This document shows, in pieces, positions 25,707 to 36,864 of a stretch of DNA of 64,000 nucleotides. This DNA is from Adineta vaga. Taxonomy: Eukaryota > Rotifera. The first letter of the stretch is position 1; each line of letters opens with the position of its first letter. A program made the translations under genes and the position numbers. The DNA lies in contig CP075494.1 in NCBI GenBank assembly GCA_021613535.1, positions 11,718,001 through 11,782,000 on the forward strand. Direction: 5' to 3'. A model generated the notes under the pieces. That model was given only the letters and a program-made list of their open reading frames with translations, ran no database searches and had not been told where the DNA came from.

Positions 25707-28700
25707 GTAATTTAAAATAATTGTAATTATAAACAAATATTCTCTTTCATTTTTAGTATTTCCAAATATGAGACATATTTTTCAATTTATTCAATGGATA
25801 AAACGTGTAAATTTATTCAAAAAAATTAATGATCGTTCAGTAAAAAGTATTCAACAACAAAGAATTATTACACGTGTATATTTGTTGTTATTTACAGGTA
25901 TTGTTAATTTATTTAGAAATATTCGAAGAATTCATAAGACTGCTGGCAGATATATCACTTCATTTAAGCACTTGTTTAGAAAAGTGTTGAAAAAGTGCAA
26001 ACCGTGATTTCACATTGCTTTCGAAACGGTTCGAGCGACATAAGTATTCATGACATCACTGAGACGAACTTTTGTTATTAGATTTATTAGAAGGATAAAA
26101 CAAATCTCACATCAAAGAAAACTTTCAACACGGCTTTCATCGTAATAAAATGCGTGTTGTAAGGTAGAATCCATAAGAATCTTTTATCTCATAGCGACTT
26201 TATAAAATCCAGTAAAGAATGACACATTGTGGTTGGATTTATTATCGATAGGAAACAGATAAATGATTTCTATTACCTGTTTTTTTTGGCAACAAAATAT
26301 ATGATAAGTAGAGAAGATTGAATGATCAGTATTTCAGTGATCAGTAACAAAAACCAAAATGATCAGTTAATCGTCTATAATTACCAGTAGATCAAAAACA
26401 TTTACTACCATCCTTTTTTAAGTTGTTGGTAGTTTGGCAGGATGCAGAGATGTGCACCTCCCGGGACAGGCAACTCCAAATGCACTTCAACTCCATACCG
26501 GATGAAAAAATCAATCCCAATTCCAGGTAAAACAGTGTCAACTCCGGAGTTAACTCCAGTTCCGAACTTGCAGTTGTCCATCTTGAGTAGAATGCGATAG
26601 ATGAGTGTGAACATTGGTCCAGACTATGCAGTGATCCATACCAACTTCCATAACCCCACTCAACTAAAAAAAGGATAGTAGTAAATACTTTTGATCTACT
26701 GGTAATTATATACGATTAACTGATCATTTTGTTTTTTGTTACTGATCATTGTATGTTTTTTACTGATCACTGAAATACTGATCATTCATGTATAACTTTA
26801 CTGATCATTCAATCTTTTCCACTGATCAATCAAATCCATGCCTTTTTTTTTGATTACCAGGTTCAATGATCATATTTCTTTTCTTGAATATATTTATTAC
26901 TCAAATGACAATCATTAATATTCCAAATCCTTCATTAAATACTTACAAACACTTAGAAAACATGTATTCGTCTACACTTCGATGTCCTTGCACACGCACA
27001 AATATCTTATATCAAACATTTATCACTTTAACTCCAGTTTTTCATCAAGTATGTTCAAGTGATTTTATTACAGATGAATGGCTTGAAATATTAAGAAAAG
27101 GTTATGCTGCTGAATCGGATATTGATTGGCGTAATCAAGCTTTATCACAATTTCGGTTATTATCCAGTTTTTGTCAATTCTCTAATCAAACGATGTATGA
27201 TGCTCGTCGTCGTTTTCTTGTCGAATCATTTGTTACTTCGAATGCCTTAACTGAAAACGATTTCAAAACACAAATAAATGTAATTCTCGACGAATTTTCC
27301 CGATCAACAACTGTTTATTTTGATCTTCTTGTTAAAACAACACGTCTTTGGATGCAAGTCGATCAACCATATATGGGATTAATTCATCAGGGCAGTGCAC
27401 TGCCTGAATCGGACTTATTTTTAACAGCATCAATAAATAATGAAACAGATGATATGAAAACTATTCAGGTATGTTTTGTGAGAATTTGTTTATTTCACGA
27501 TTCTTCGTTGTTCTGTTTAGATCAAATTTACGATGTCTGGAACTCGTGATATTAACACAACAAATATTAATTGTATTTGTGCAACTAATCCTCATTGTCG
27601 AAGTCCAGCAACTATTTTTGATTCTGGTTTAAGTTATAATGACACAAGCATTGTTCGTCCGGGTTATGTCGTACCAGGTTTTAGTACAGGATGTTCATCT
27701 CTTGAATCTCTCCGACTTTCAACGCTCGAATGTTTATATTCTACATCACACTGTTTTTCAATTTTAACCGAATATATTCGTATACCAGGTATCAACTATA
27801 ATGAAAATCCATTCTGGTCTCATTTTCGTCTTCTTATTTACAATTCACAATTGAGTCAATTTCCTCCAGATATTTCAATATCATTTATAATTAGTAAACT
27901 TATGACTGAACGATGGGATTCGACTATTTCTTATGAACAATTTTATCAATCATGCGCACCTAATCATTGTTCTTATTCTGATAGGATTCACACAAAAACA
28001 GGATTTGAAATCATTATCACTCTAATATCCATGATTAGTGGTGTTCGTATTCTATTTCGATTGTTAATACCTATTCTCATCAAGTTTATAATAAGATTAT
28101 TCACAAAGAATAGACAACGACAACAAGGTAATTTTTTGAAAATCAAAAGAGTCTTTTCACCTTGCTTTTTTCGATGTTTATAGTTCGAATGAAACTTTAT
28201 GATCGATTGAAATTGATCGTACAAAAGTTGAAGAAATTAATGTCAACTATCGTAATCAATTTGAACTTTTTTCCATCCAGACATTTTGGAAACAATGTAA
28301 ATCAAGCAACAGCTAAACGTCTTAGTCAATGGACTACTCGTCTCTATATATTTCTATTGATTATTATTGTTATAATTCTTGCTCTATATTCTATTGCTCA
28401 ACCACAAGTAATGACGAAAATTTTTAATAAACCATCTTTGAATATCTACAATCATCTCAAACAAGAATATAAAGATACATTAAAATGTTCGTGTACATCA
28501 ATTGCATCAACATATAATCAATTTGTAAATATTACAGCGAAATTTCATCAAGTAAGTGTTATACATATCTATTGATTAATTAATCGAATTTTAAACTATA
28601 ATATATTATAGATCTGTACAAGTCATTTTGTTTCGGATGAATGGAGAAATAATCTAATTGTTGGACATGTTGCTAATTTATCTATTTATACAGAAAGAGA

Positions 28701-31700
28701 TTATCGTCGATTTCTATCTGCTCATTTACAATTTCTTCAAGGTCTATGTTATCTTTCAATACAATCAGTGAATAGTTCAATCAATCAATTTCTTTCTTCA
28801 CTTTTTATTACTGCACAATTATTATCTTTTGAAGATTTTAATATTCGTCTTGAATTAGTAATCAATGAAACTAAAACAAATGCTCCAATTATATTCAATC
28901 GTCTTCTCTCATTAATTCGTATTGTCAACGATGGAAATGCTTTTCTAACAAGATATGGAACTAATTTTAATTATATACTAAAATTAAATGATTTTTATTA
29001 TACTTATGCATGGACAAGAGCTGTAATTTATGACAAGAATTGTTCTTGTGGATTATTATCCAATTGTACAACTCAAGCATATTTTATTGAATCTAACTCT
29101 ACTGATGAAGTGAAAGGATTGAGAATAGGATGTACACCAAGTGAATCATTTCTTCAATCAACTTTAGAATGTTTTTATGATCAATTATGTCTTAATCTCA
29201 TTCAAAAATATACAAATTATACACAAACTATCATACCTCTTAACCAAACAACACGATTCCTAATGAATATAACAATAAATGAAATGATTAAAAATGTATT
29301 TGTTGACGACTGGGAAATATTTATGAGTTATTCATCTTATTTTAATAAATGTTCACCTTCAATGTGTTCATATACTTATGTTAAACAATTTAATCTATTT
29401 AATACAATCACTTTTTTACTTAGTGTTCAAGGTGGTTTGATTATTATTCTCAAATGGATATGTCCTCATATAATTCGAGTTTTATTTACAATATATCAAT
29501 ATCGTAAAAAGCGAAACGTTGTTGTTCACACGATTTCGTCTATAGAAATAACATCCATTGAAAATGCTAACGACAATATTCCTAGTCGCATTCCTCCCAT
29601 GAAATCACAGTCAACAACAAATGAATTAATTGAGTATATCTTGTTTCTATTTATTTCTTAATATTATTATAATATATTTTTATTAGAGTTACTGCTGTAC
29701 CACCCATCCGATGTTCTTTTAAATGTATCATCATATTTATTATATTGATCATTGTGATGATTATTATGATTATATGTTCCATATATATTTATCGATATAA
29801 TAGAAAGCAACTGATTTCAATAGGTAGAGATCTTTTCATAGTTTTCTTTTTTCAATTAGAAAAACTCAAAGAAAATATACAATATGAGAGTAACTATGAA
29901 TTTATCTGATAATACTTTAGTTATAACTTGTAAATATTGAGAATTTAATCGGTAGATGAGTAACTATACATCTTGAAGGTGAAATAACTCGTTGGAAGCG
30001 ACATGGGACTCGAGATGCATTGTTGTTTAGCTACTCACCTGGAAGAAACTGCATCTATTGTAGTGTTTGATATGATTTTTAGAAGAAAATATGAGACCTT
30101 TATCCCTTTCTTTCTATGTCTGAAGAGAAGAATCGTCTTATTTTATGAATACACTTGATAATTCTTTCATCTTTCTTTTTACTATTTTGGTCTTACTTCT
30201 ATTCTTGCTCGTTCCATTGTTCCCCTGATTTCATTATGAGAAACACATGGAATAATGAGAAAGAACCATATAAGAAGATCCAGACTATTCGATGCAACAA
30301 ATATTTCTACACTCAAATATGTAAAGAAATACTTCAGATCTTTGAAAAGTCTATTCTTGTGACGAACTTAGCGTGTAACTATAATACATCAGACTTGGAA
30401 CCGGGTCGGCCGGTCTTCACCGGTATTTTACCGGTCTTTTTTAGTTTTAAAAATCTTTCAAAGCACTAAAACCTGTCTATTTTCCTTGTTTTCAGCGGTT
30501 TTTATAATTTCTATCATTATGGGACATGACTCTGGAAATTTCCAGCTAATTAATTTCTATAAACTTCAAGATTTATCAGTCTAAGATCGAAAATCTTCGT
30601 TGAACTGACATAATAGACTATTTTTCGAAAATATTGATTGGTTAAATAATGTACGAAATGCACCGGTTAAGGGACGGATTCGGACCGGTTCCAAGTCTGT
30701 AATATATAAGTTAATAAACTTGTTTCTAAAATTAATTTATTAGTTTCTTCGACTACAACGACATACAATACCATCATCAACTCAACGATTCCGTCTATAA
30801 CAGCAAACACTACAAATATTCCACGTAAGTATATCAAACAGGTTTTGATTAATTTTTGAAAGCAAGAATATTTGACAATTTTTCTTTTCATTAGTATCAC
30901 TGTGTCAGCCAACATTTCATAGAATATCAATATATGAAGATAACGATTTTACTTATTCCGTATATCCTATTTTTGGAGATTTTAATAATGATGATCTGCT
31001 CGATATTGCTTTTATGTCTTATTCGGTTCAAATCATATATGTGCTTGTGGGAATTGGTAACGGAAGTTTCGAACAAGATAGAAAGTTTTCTGCTATAAAT
31101 ATAGATGGCATGTCAGAATTAGGTGTCGGTGATTTTAACGAAGATGATTATTTAGATCTCATTGTTTTAAGTATGGACAACCAATATCTAGGTGTTTTAC
31201 CCGGCCATGGTGACGGTACTTTCAGCGCATCATTGATATTGACGTCCATCAATTTTCTTATTTCCCGCGCTCTCGCTGTATCGGATATTAATGATGATAA
31301 AAAATTGGATGTTATCTTTGTTAGTCTTTACTATGAGAATGTTGCTATATTTTTAGGAAACGGTGATGGTACATTCAGAGAACATAAAGGTTTATACACT
31401 GGTTTTGCTAGTAGACCATACTCAATTGTTATTCGTGACTTTAATAACGATAATTATCCAGATATTGGTGTTATAAATGTGTTTAGTAGAAGTTTTGGTG
31501 TATTTCTAGGCTATAATAATGGCAGTTTTCAAATACAGATAGAATCTTTCACTGGTGGAATTGATCCATGGTATATAGTGGTTACCGATTTGAATTATGA
31601 CAATTATTTGGATATTATCATTTCTTATCAATCAGAATCTGCTATCGGTATTTTATTTGGATATGGAAATGGAAGCTTTAGTAATATTATGAAACTTTAC

Positions 31701-31988
31701 AAGACATCAACTCTTATATATTTTCCAGTGGTTGTCGTTGACCTTAACAGTGATAATCTTTTAGACATTACATTTTATGAAACTAATCCTTTAAATATGG
31801 TTATTCTACTTGGAGATGGAAAAGGTTATTTTCAAAGACAAATTTTATTTTCAATAGAAACTACAGAAACTTATGCAGAACTACAAGTCGGTAGTTTTAA
31901 CAATGATAAACATCAGGATATAATTAGTATACTACACACACCTCTTTCTATTGATATATTATTAAACACATGTGAATGTTGCACTTAA
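22780..31988 (+). CDS. Giant modular membrane protein: 3 Cys-rich modules + FG-GAP
   Basis: Twelve exons chain in consistent phase: 22780-22942, 23081-23373, 24769-25344, 25397-25706, 25757-25897, 26861-27468, 27521-28127, 28184-28551, 28612-29633, 29687-29823, 30744-30824, 30895-31988. They give 1799 residues with no internal stop. Three homologous modules each carry a short basic tail, a TM helix, an ectodomain with (L/S)CPC(S/T), HQVCxSxF(V/I)xxEW, CTPxExxLQSTLxC and CSPxxCxY motifs, and a second TM helix. A further TM helix and a Ser/Thr-rich linker (SSTTTTYNT) lead to about six FG-GAP repeats (GDFNNDDLLDIAF, GNGDGTF). I do not recognise the Cys-rich family. Each module could also end at its own stop (e.g. 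TAA at 25718-25720), so three or four separate tandem genes remain possible. An acceptor and in-phase frame before 22780 suggest more upstream exons. Confidence 0.6.
23374..24768 (+). other. Unusually long 1.4 kb intron in module 1
   Basis: The exon ends flanking it join in phase 0 (ANAQ then FRLLANFC, matching ALSQ/FRLLSSFC in module 2). Homologous introns are absent in modules 2 and 3. It probably holds inserted mobile DNA, but no inverted terminal repeats or coding frames were recognised. Confidence 0.6.
25757..28127 (+). other. Cys-rich module 2
   Basis: Second unit: basic tail, TM split by an intron that hosts a foldback element, ectodomain with LRCPCTRT, HQVCSSDFITDEW, CSSLESLRLSTLEC, CAPNHCSY and a final TM (IIITLISMISGVRILF). 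Joined to module 1 through A|TA TTT and to module 3 through G|TT CGA. Confidence 0.7.
26312..26827. mobile_element. Foldback element with TGATCAGT subrepeats
   Basis: The left arm (26312-26421) and right arm (26661-26818) are near-perfect reverse complements over 100 bases or more (e.g. AATTACCAGTAGATCAAAA). Each arm carries several TGATCAGT/ACTGATCA units. The roughly 240-base centre has GGAGTTG-type short repeats around a TCCGGA palindrome. It lies in the intron between exons 5 and 6 of the modular gene. Confidence 0.8.
28184..29633 (+). other. Cys-rich module 3
   Basis: Third unit. The TM segment (LYIFLLIIIVIILALYSI) is in one exon here, so the intron found in modules 1 and 2 is missing. 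Ectodomain motifs: LKCSCTS, HQICTSHFVSDEW, CTPSESFLQSTLEC, CSPSMCSY, then a TM helix and a hydrophilic tail that runs in phase into the next TM exon. Confidence 0.7.
29687..31988 (+). other. TM segment plus FG-GAP repeat domain
   Basis: TM exon 29687-29823 (CIIIFIILIIVMIIMICSIYIY), linker exon 30744-30824 and a long exon with about six FG-GAP/VCBS repeats with Ca-binding-like DxNxDxxxD loops (DFNNDNYPDI, DLNSDNLLDI). The repeats form an integrin-alpha-like propeller in known families. An ATG at 29600 (MKSQSTTNELIE) would suit a free-standing type II FG-GAP protein, the common bdelloid form, so this part may be its own gene. Confidence 0.7.
30390..30699. mobile_element. hAT-type MITE with 8-bp target duplication
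   Basis: Perfect 15-base terminal inverted repeats CAGACTTGGAACCGG/CCGGTTCCAAGTCTG, 310 bp in all, flanked by TAATACAT and TAATATAT (one mismatch). The 8-bp duplication and CAG start fit hAT elements. It sits inside the intron between exons 10 and 11 of the modular gene. Confidence 0.85.
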
Positions 31989-32283
31989 AATTACTTAGAC
32001 AAACAACGTCACCATCTTAACGATGAAGATAAAAGTGTCTCATTTGTATGTACATTCACCTTCGTTATAATATGGTAAATGATTTTTTCTTTAATGTATT
32101 CATATTCAAATAAAATTTCATTTTCAATAATAAAATATTATCTTCGTATAAGTTTTCTGATTATATTCGTTTTTGTTTCTAGTTCTTAGAAGAAAAAGCG
32201 AAAAAATAAATACTTTTTCCTCTTATATTAATGACTTAATAATTTTATTCAGAAAGTTTTTCTTAAAAAACATAGCATCGCTA

Positions 32284-33389
32284 GAGTCCGGTAGGGTTGC
32301 CCCTGGTCCCGGTCCCAACGGGATCGGGACACAGTAATTATAGCATACCGACATCACACTTCTATTTATTCGAAATTTAGCATAATCTTTCATAAAAATA
32401 AAAGTAGAAAGCACGATATTAATGAATGAAAGAAATCTGATACTGAAGAAGAAAATGATTTCCTGTCCAGACTATATCAATACATATAGTGATGAGATGA
32501 TTGTAGAATATTAGATATATTGTCGTGAATCACCCTCAAAAAGTCTTGAAATCAGAGTTGAAATTGGTCCGACCGGTCACTGACCGGTTTTAAAACAATT
32601 TTAAACCGACAGGATTAACTGGCATCTTAAGGTACTAATTACCGTCAGGAATAGTGATACTTAAAAAACTTCTAGTTTTTGTATCTGTAATTAGATCTGC
32701 ATCATTTATTGAAATAATACATTGCTCTACAGTCATCGAGATGTATTATTTGATATTCAATGAGTATACGACGTTTATTCATGAGAATATAAACTCTCTA
32801 ATCAATTTTAGACTACTAACCTACAGTTTTTCATATAATTTTACAAAGTATTTCATACTTTTCTTCAAACCACAGTTGGCAACTAAATGTGATTTGTAAA
32901 AAAGTATCGGTTAGATAGAATGAAAACTCAGTGTCTACTAGAAAATTACCTCTACAGAATAAAATGAATACTTTCTGAAATAAAACAATTAGTATGATGA
33001 TAAAGGAATAAAATATATTTTTTGTAACTAAAAACTACGGGAGATTACAGCAGTAGAAAATTTCTGTTAGACCGGCCGATCTAAGCAATTGAACTGGTCT
33101 GGCTCGATTTTGCCGGACCGATTCCAACTCTGTTTGAAATATTTTATCTGTCTCAAATAATAACATGCGTCGCAAAACCGAATAATTTGAGATAGTATTT
33201 GACTGATCGAATTCAGAGTATTAGTATACACACGTCAAGTTTATTCTTTCACCAACAAATATAAGACTGGAATGAAATACTATCGATTTATATTTCATTA
33301 CACGTGCTATCTGAAAAAGTTTTCAAGCTCACTCAGAAAAGTTGAGACTAAACGGGACCGGGACGAAAAACCCTGACCCCGCCGTACTC
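32284..33389. mobile_element. TA-flanked inverted-repeat element, host of a nested MITE
   Basis: The ends GAGTCCGGTAGGG and the reverse complement GAGTACGGCGGGG are flanked by TA on both sides, followed inward by GGTCCCGGTCCC blocks in opposite orientation. The style of the ends (G[A/T]GTCC then G-rich runs) resembles the 15.8 kb element. About half of its length is the nested hAT MITE. Confidence 0.7.
32553..33132. mobile_element. Nested hAT-type MITE
   Basis: Imperfect terminal repeats CAGAGTTGAAATTGGTCCGAC and, in reverse complement, CAGAGTTGGAATCGGTCCGGC; flanked by CTTGAAAT and TTTGAAAT (8 bp, one mismatch). Rich in ACCGGTC blocks like the 30.4 kb element, so probably the same family. 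Confidence 0.8.
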
Positions 33390-34269
33390 TAGCACCCTCG
33401 CCTTCAACCTCACTCTAAGTAACTTTTTGTTCTTTTAATTTTGAGCAGTAGTGTGTATAGTATCTACTATTGACTTCCGTGAGATCCAATGTTATCTTTA
33501 CAGCAATATAAACCGATCAGTCTGTCTACTCCTCTTTCTGTTAGACAAAAATTCGAGTAATCAGTCGATCGAAGATCACGTGACAAATGAGTAATTAAGA
33601 GCAGGCTTCTTCACACTTTCCTTGATTACTTCAAAGAAAAAGCTATGAGTAGATCAGATGATCATATGGTTACATGGTACATAAATGTTTCATAGGATGA
33701 TTCAGTTCATCAATTTTCTCATTTGAGAGCGTAGATGAACAACTATTGCATTAATCACAGACCGCACGGTAAATAAATATATCTTAGGATAAGGTGTCCG
33801 AAAATAATGACCAAGAAGATACTGTTCACCTTCTTTGCTCACTATGAAGCAAAGATTTTGATTAGGTCAGCTGATCAAGAAGCATATGGTAAATAAATAC
33901 TTCATAGTATCATAGTTCTATTCACCTAATCTTCTTATTGTTAAGTACATGTTATCTGTTAGTCACCTGATTTAAGACTACATGGTGACTCAATACTTAT
34001 AACCATTATAGTTTCATCTACCTACTTCGTTCACTTCAAAGCAGAGATTTCGATTTACTCGGTATGCTAAAGATCACACGACTAATGAATAATTGTAACC
34101 GACAATACATTTATATTCAATTAGCTTGCTCATCCGAAACAAAAATTGTAATTCAGCCAACTGTTACAAAAACACATGACAAGTAGATACCTAGCACGAT
34201 AAGTCTAATGATTATTTTCACCTATTTCATTAGTTTGAAGCAAAGATTACGCACTGACCTACTAGTATA
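33390..34269. other. Intergenic, no gene
   Basis: AT-rich; loosely repeated phrases such as 'CACATGAC(T/A)AGTAGATAC' and 'GGTAAATAAATAC' recur, but no unit could be delimited. Confidence 0.4.
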
Positions 34270-34800
34270 CACTTGGACCATTTATGGAAATGATGAAGAT
34301 GCTTTATATGACGAATTAAAAAAGATCACATCAAATAATATCTATTATTTAATAGAATAATACCAGCAACATCTTGAGGTGATGTTTTACAACGTTTAAA
34401 ACCTGAAATAATAAAAAATATTCGTCTTTTTGCAATGGGTGGATCAATTTATGTTGAATTCATCTTGGACTTATTTTGGATTAGCATCATTAGATACAAC
34501 TATTTTTATGCAGTTTAATGATCTTGTATAGCAAGAATTTCTTTCCTATCGTAGTAAAAATTAACATGTATACTTAATTCTTGATTCATATACGATTTGA
34601 TATAATAATGGTGGAAAACATGCTGGTAGTTTACAACCATTTAATCCTAATATAGGTACAAGTACAATGTATGATGTTTTAGCCGCTATTCTAAGTTTAT
34701 ATCATTCGAAAACAATTATAATGATAACAAATGACGGCTATACTCAAATTAATGCTACACAAGAACAACCAGTGCAATCAACAGTGATGTTTCAATGTTA
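34270..34800 (+). pseudogene. Decayed gene of unknown function
   Basis: Protein-like segments follow each other in shifted frames with in-frame stops: WTIYGNDEDALYDELKKITS, then GDVLQRLKPEIIKNIRLFAM, NSSWTYFGLASLDTTIFMQF, and finally NNGGKHAGSLQPFNPNIGTS plus SKTIIMITNDGYTQINATQE ending at TAA. Composition and continuity argue for an old coding sequence broken by several frameshifts. The family is not recognised. Confidence 0.45.
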
Positions 34801-35557
34801 ATGCTTGATGTTGTTGTGTTGTATTCGATTATGTCTTCTTAAATAATCTTCAAATAAACCATTTTTGAGGTTTTTCTGCTTCTTTTCATAAAAGTTGATG
34901 TATAATCATATAACAATACCATATTCTTTATGATAACCACGAATAAATTTGCGATAAACTTATATTTTTTTACATTATCTGTTTTTTGAAAACTGCTGTT
35001 ACCGCGCCGCTATGGACATCTCTAATGAGAAACATTATGCGAATATTTTTGTTGATTGAGATAAACGATCGTGTAAACTTATCAGATGACGTGATGTTAG
35101 TTCCTTCGCAATTAAATGAGTACATAAACGTGCTTTTTCTTCATCAACAATTATTTTATAATTATAGTTTTTATATTTCATAATATAAGAGCTTAATTAA
35201 CAAACATATCTACTAAATTTTCGGTGTTCAGAATCAGCTTTCAGGATTTTTAGCTTAGTTTCTTTTTATAACATTTTAAACCATACTTTTTCGTTTTTTT
35301 GGTTGAAAAAACAAACAAAAACAATTTCGACTATCACCAGCGTATCGTTCAAAAGTTTCAATATTAATCATATTTCTCATTGTCAAAGAACTAAAGTTTA
35401 TTTTAAGGCTTTTTTAATGAGGTAAAGGAAACACAACTCATGTGCTCACTATCCCAGTTTGTGTTCCGTTGTTAAAGATTAGATAGATAATTTAAACATT
35501 TATTACTTTCTATTATTTGATGCACACTAGTTATTTTCATCCATTTAACATTCAAAG
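34801..35557. other. Intergenic, nothing recognised
   Basis: AT-rich with short open frames only. The last 30 bases lead into the GPCR fragment. Confidence 0.45.
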
Positions 35558-36000
35558 ATGAACTCGACGACCGTATTATTAGAATCATGGTTTATTCCTA
35601 TTGAAATTATCAAAAATATTTGTAATAGTTTAACAATTATCTTCTGCATTTTATTTCTATGTTTGATTTTATTCGATAAAACATGTCATACTGTACCAAT
35701 GATCTTAACTGCTAATACATGTTTTTCTACACTTGTTTTCGCATGTATTATGTTTAGTATAAGTTTTGTTACACTTCAGAATGATTTAAATCAAATATTT
35801 TATCAAGATTCATTATGTATTAGTCGATGTTATATCAGTCATATTTCAGGATTTTGGCTTAGTTGTTCATTTCTAATTGAAGCATTGTATCGATATATGA
35901 TTGTTATTTATCCTACGCGATTATTCTATCAAACAATTAAGTTTCAAATCGTTATTATTTGTTCATCATGGATTATTGGTATTATATATCCACTAGCGGA
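35558..36000 (+). pseudogene. Truncated rhodopsin-like GPCR (TM1-TM4)
   Basis: An ATG opens a frame with four hydrophobic helices: TM1 (LTIIFCILFLCLILF), TM2 (LTANTCFSTLVFACIMF), a cysteine before TM3 (LCISRCY), TM3 ending in EALYRYMIVIYPT, a DRY-position analogue, and TM4 (IVIICSSWIIGIIYPLA). At about 36000 receptor-like sequence ends and repetitive, hydrophilic sequence follows; the frame stays open to 36211 but no TM5-7 appears. It resembles the large bdelloid-specific GPCR expansions. Probably truncated by an insertion or rearrangement. Confidence 0.65.
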
Positions 36001-36348
36001 GATACCCGCTGCAAAAACGACACAATTTACGTTTTTCACCTACAGCAGTGCTTTTCTTATCACCCACAGGACCTCTCCGTTCGTATTTATCCGTCGTGTA
36101 TCAAAAAATCCTCACACCCTACTTTTCCACCCTGACTTAGTTAGTGTAATCTTTCAGCTCGTCACTCAGCGTACGTTACCTGTCCCCACACGTCTTTGTT
36201 CTCCGTACTGAGATCCTTCCTATATCCCTTTTCGGGTCATGCACCAGGTCTTTTTTTCAGAACTTCGCAACGCTTCATAGTTCTTTCCTACTGATTTTAT
36301 CTCGCTATGTATACGACATACAGCTCTGTTCCTCTTAAATCCACTCCT

Positions 36349-36450
36349 ACTGTCCCGCTGCAACTCCAGTCCCATTCTATACCCACTGTCCCGCTGCAAC
36401 TCAAGTCCCATTCTACACCCACTGTCCCGCTGCAAGTCATTCTCTACTTT
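36349..36450. repeat. 36-bp minisatellite, about 2.7 units
   Basis: Units of the form ACTGTCCCGCTGCAACTCCA + GTCCCATTCTATACCC repeat almost exactly. It lies within the sequence that replaces the second half of the GPCR. A CACACCCTCAAGATG motif follows at 36561-36575. Confidence 0.8.
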
Positions 36451-36864
36451 ATAAACTTCACTTCTACTCTATACAGGTAGAGTAGTCATTTCACTCCAGA
36501 TTCAGTTTTTTTGAGAACCTAACCCACGCTTTGTAGTTGTCTATCCTGGATGCAGACACCCACACCCTCAAGATGGCTTCTTAATTTTACTTTGCAGAAA
36601 AATCTTAGAAAGTAAATAGATGGAAATAATACATATTAGAGCTCCCAGAAAGTGGCAAGACATTTGATGCTATTACAGTGTATAACTTTTGATGATGATT
36701 TGATGAATCATCGCCTTAAGCTTCCGTACCAGGATGGTAGACACTAATATTCAAGCTGCACAATAAAATTAAACAGTTTCTATATTATGATGAATACATT
36801 ATATTAGTCCATAAATATGTTTAGTAAAAATGGGGCACAACAACTGTTGAAAGAAAAGCGCTTT

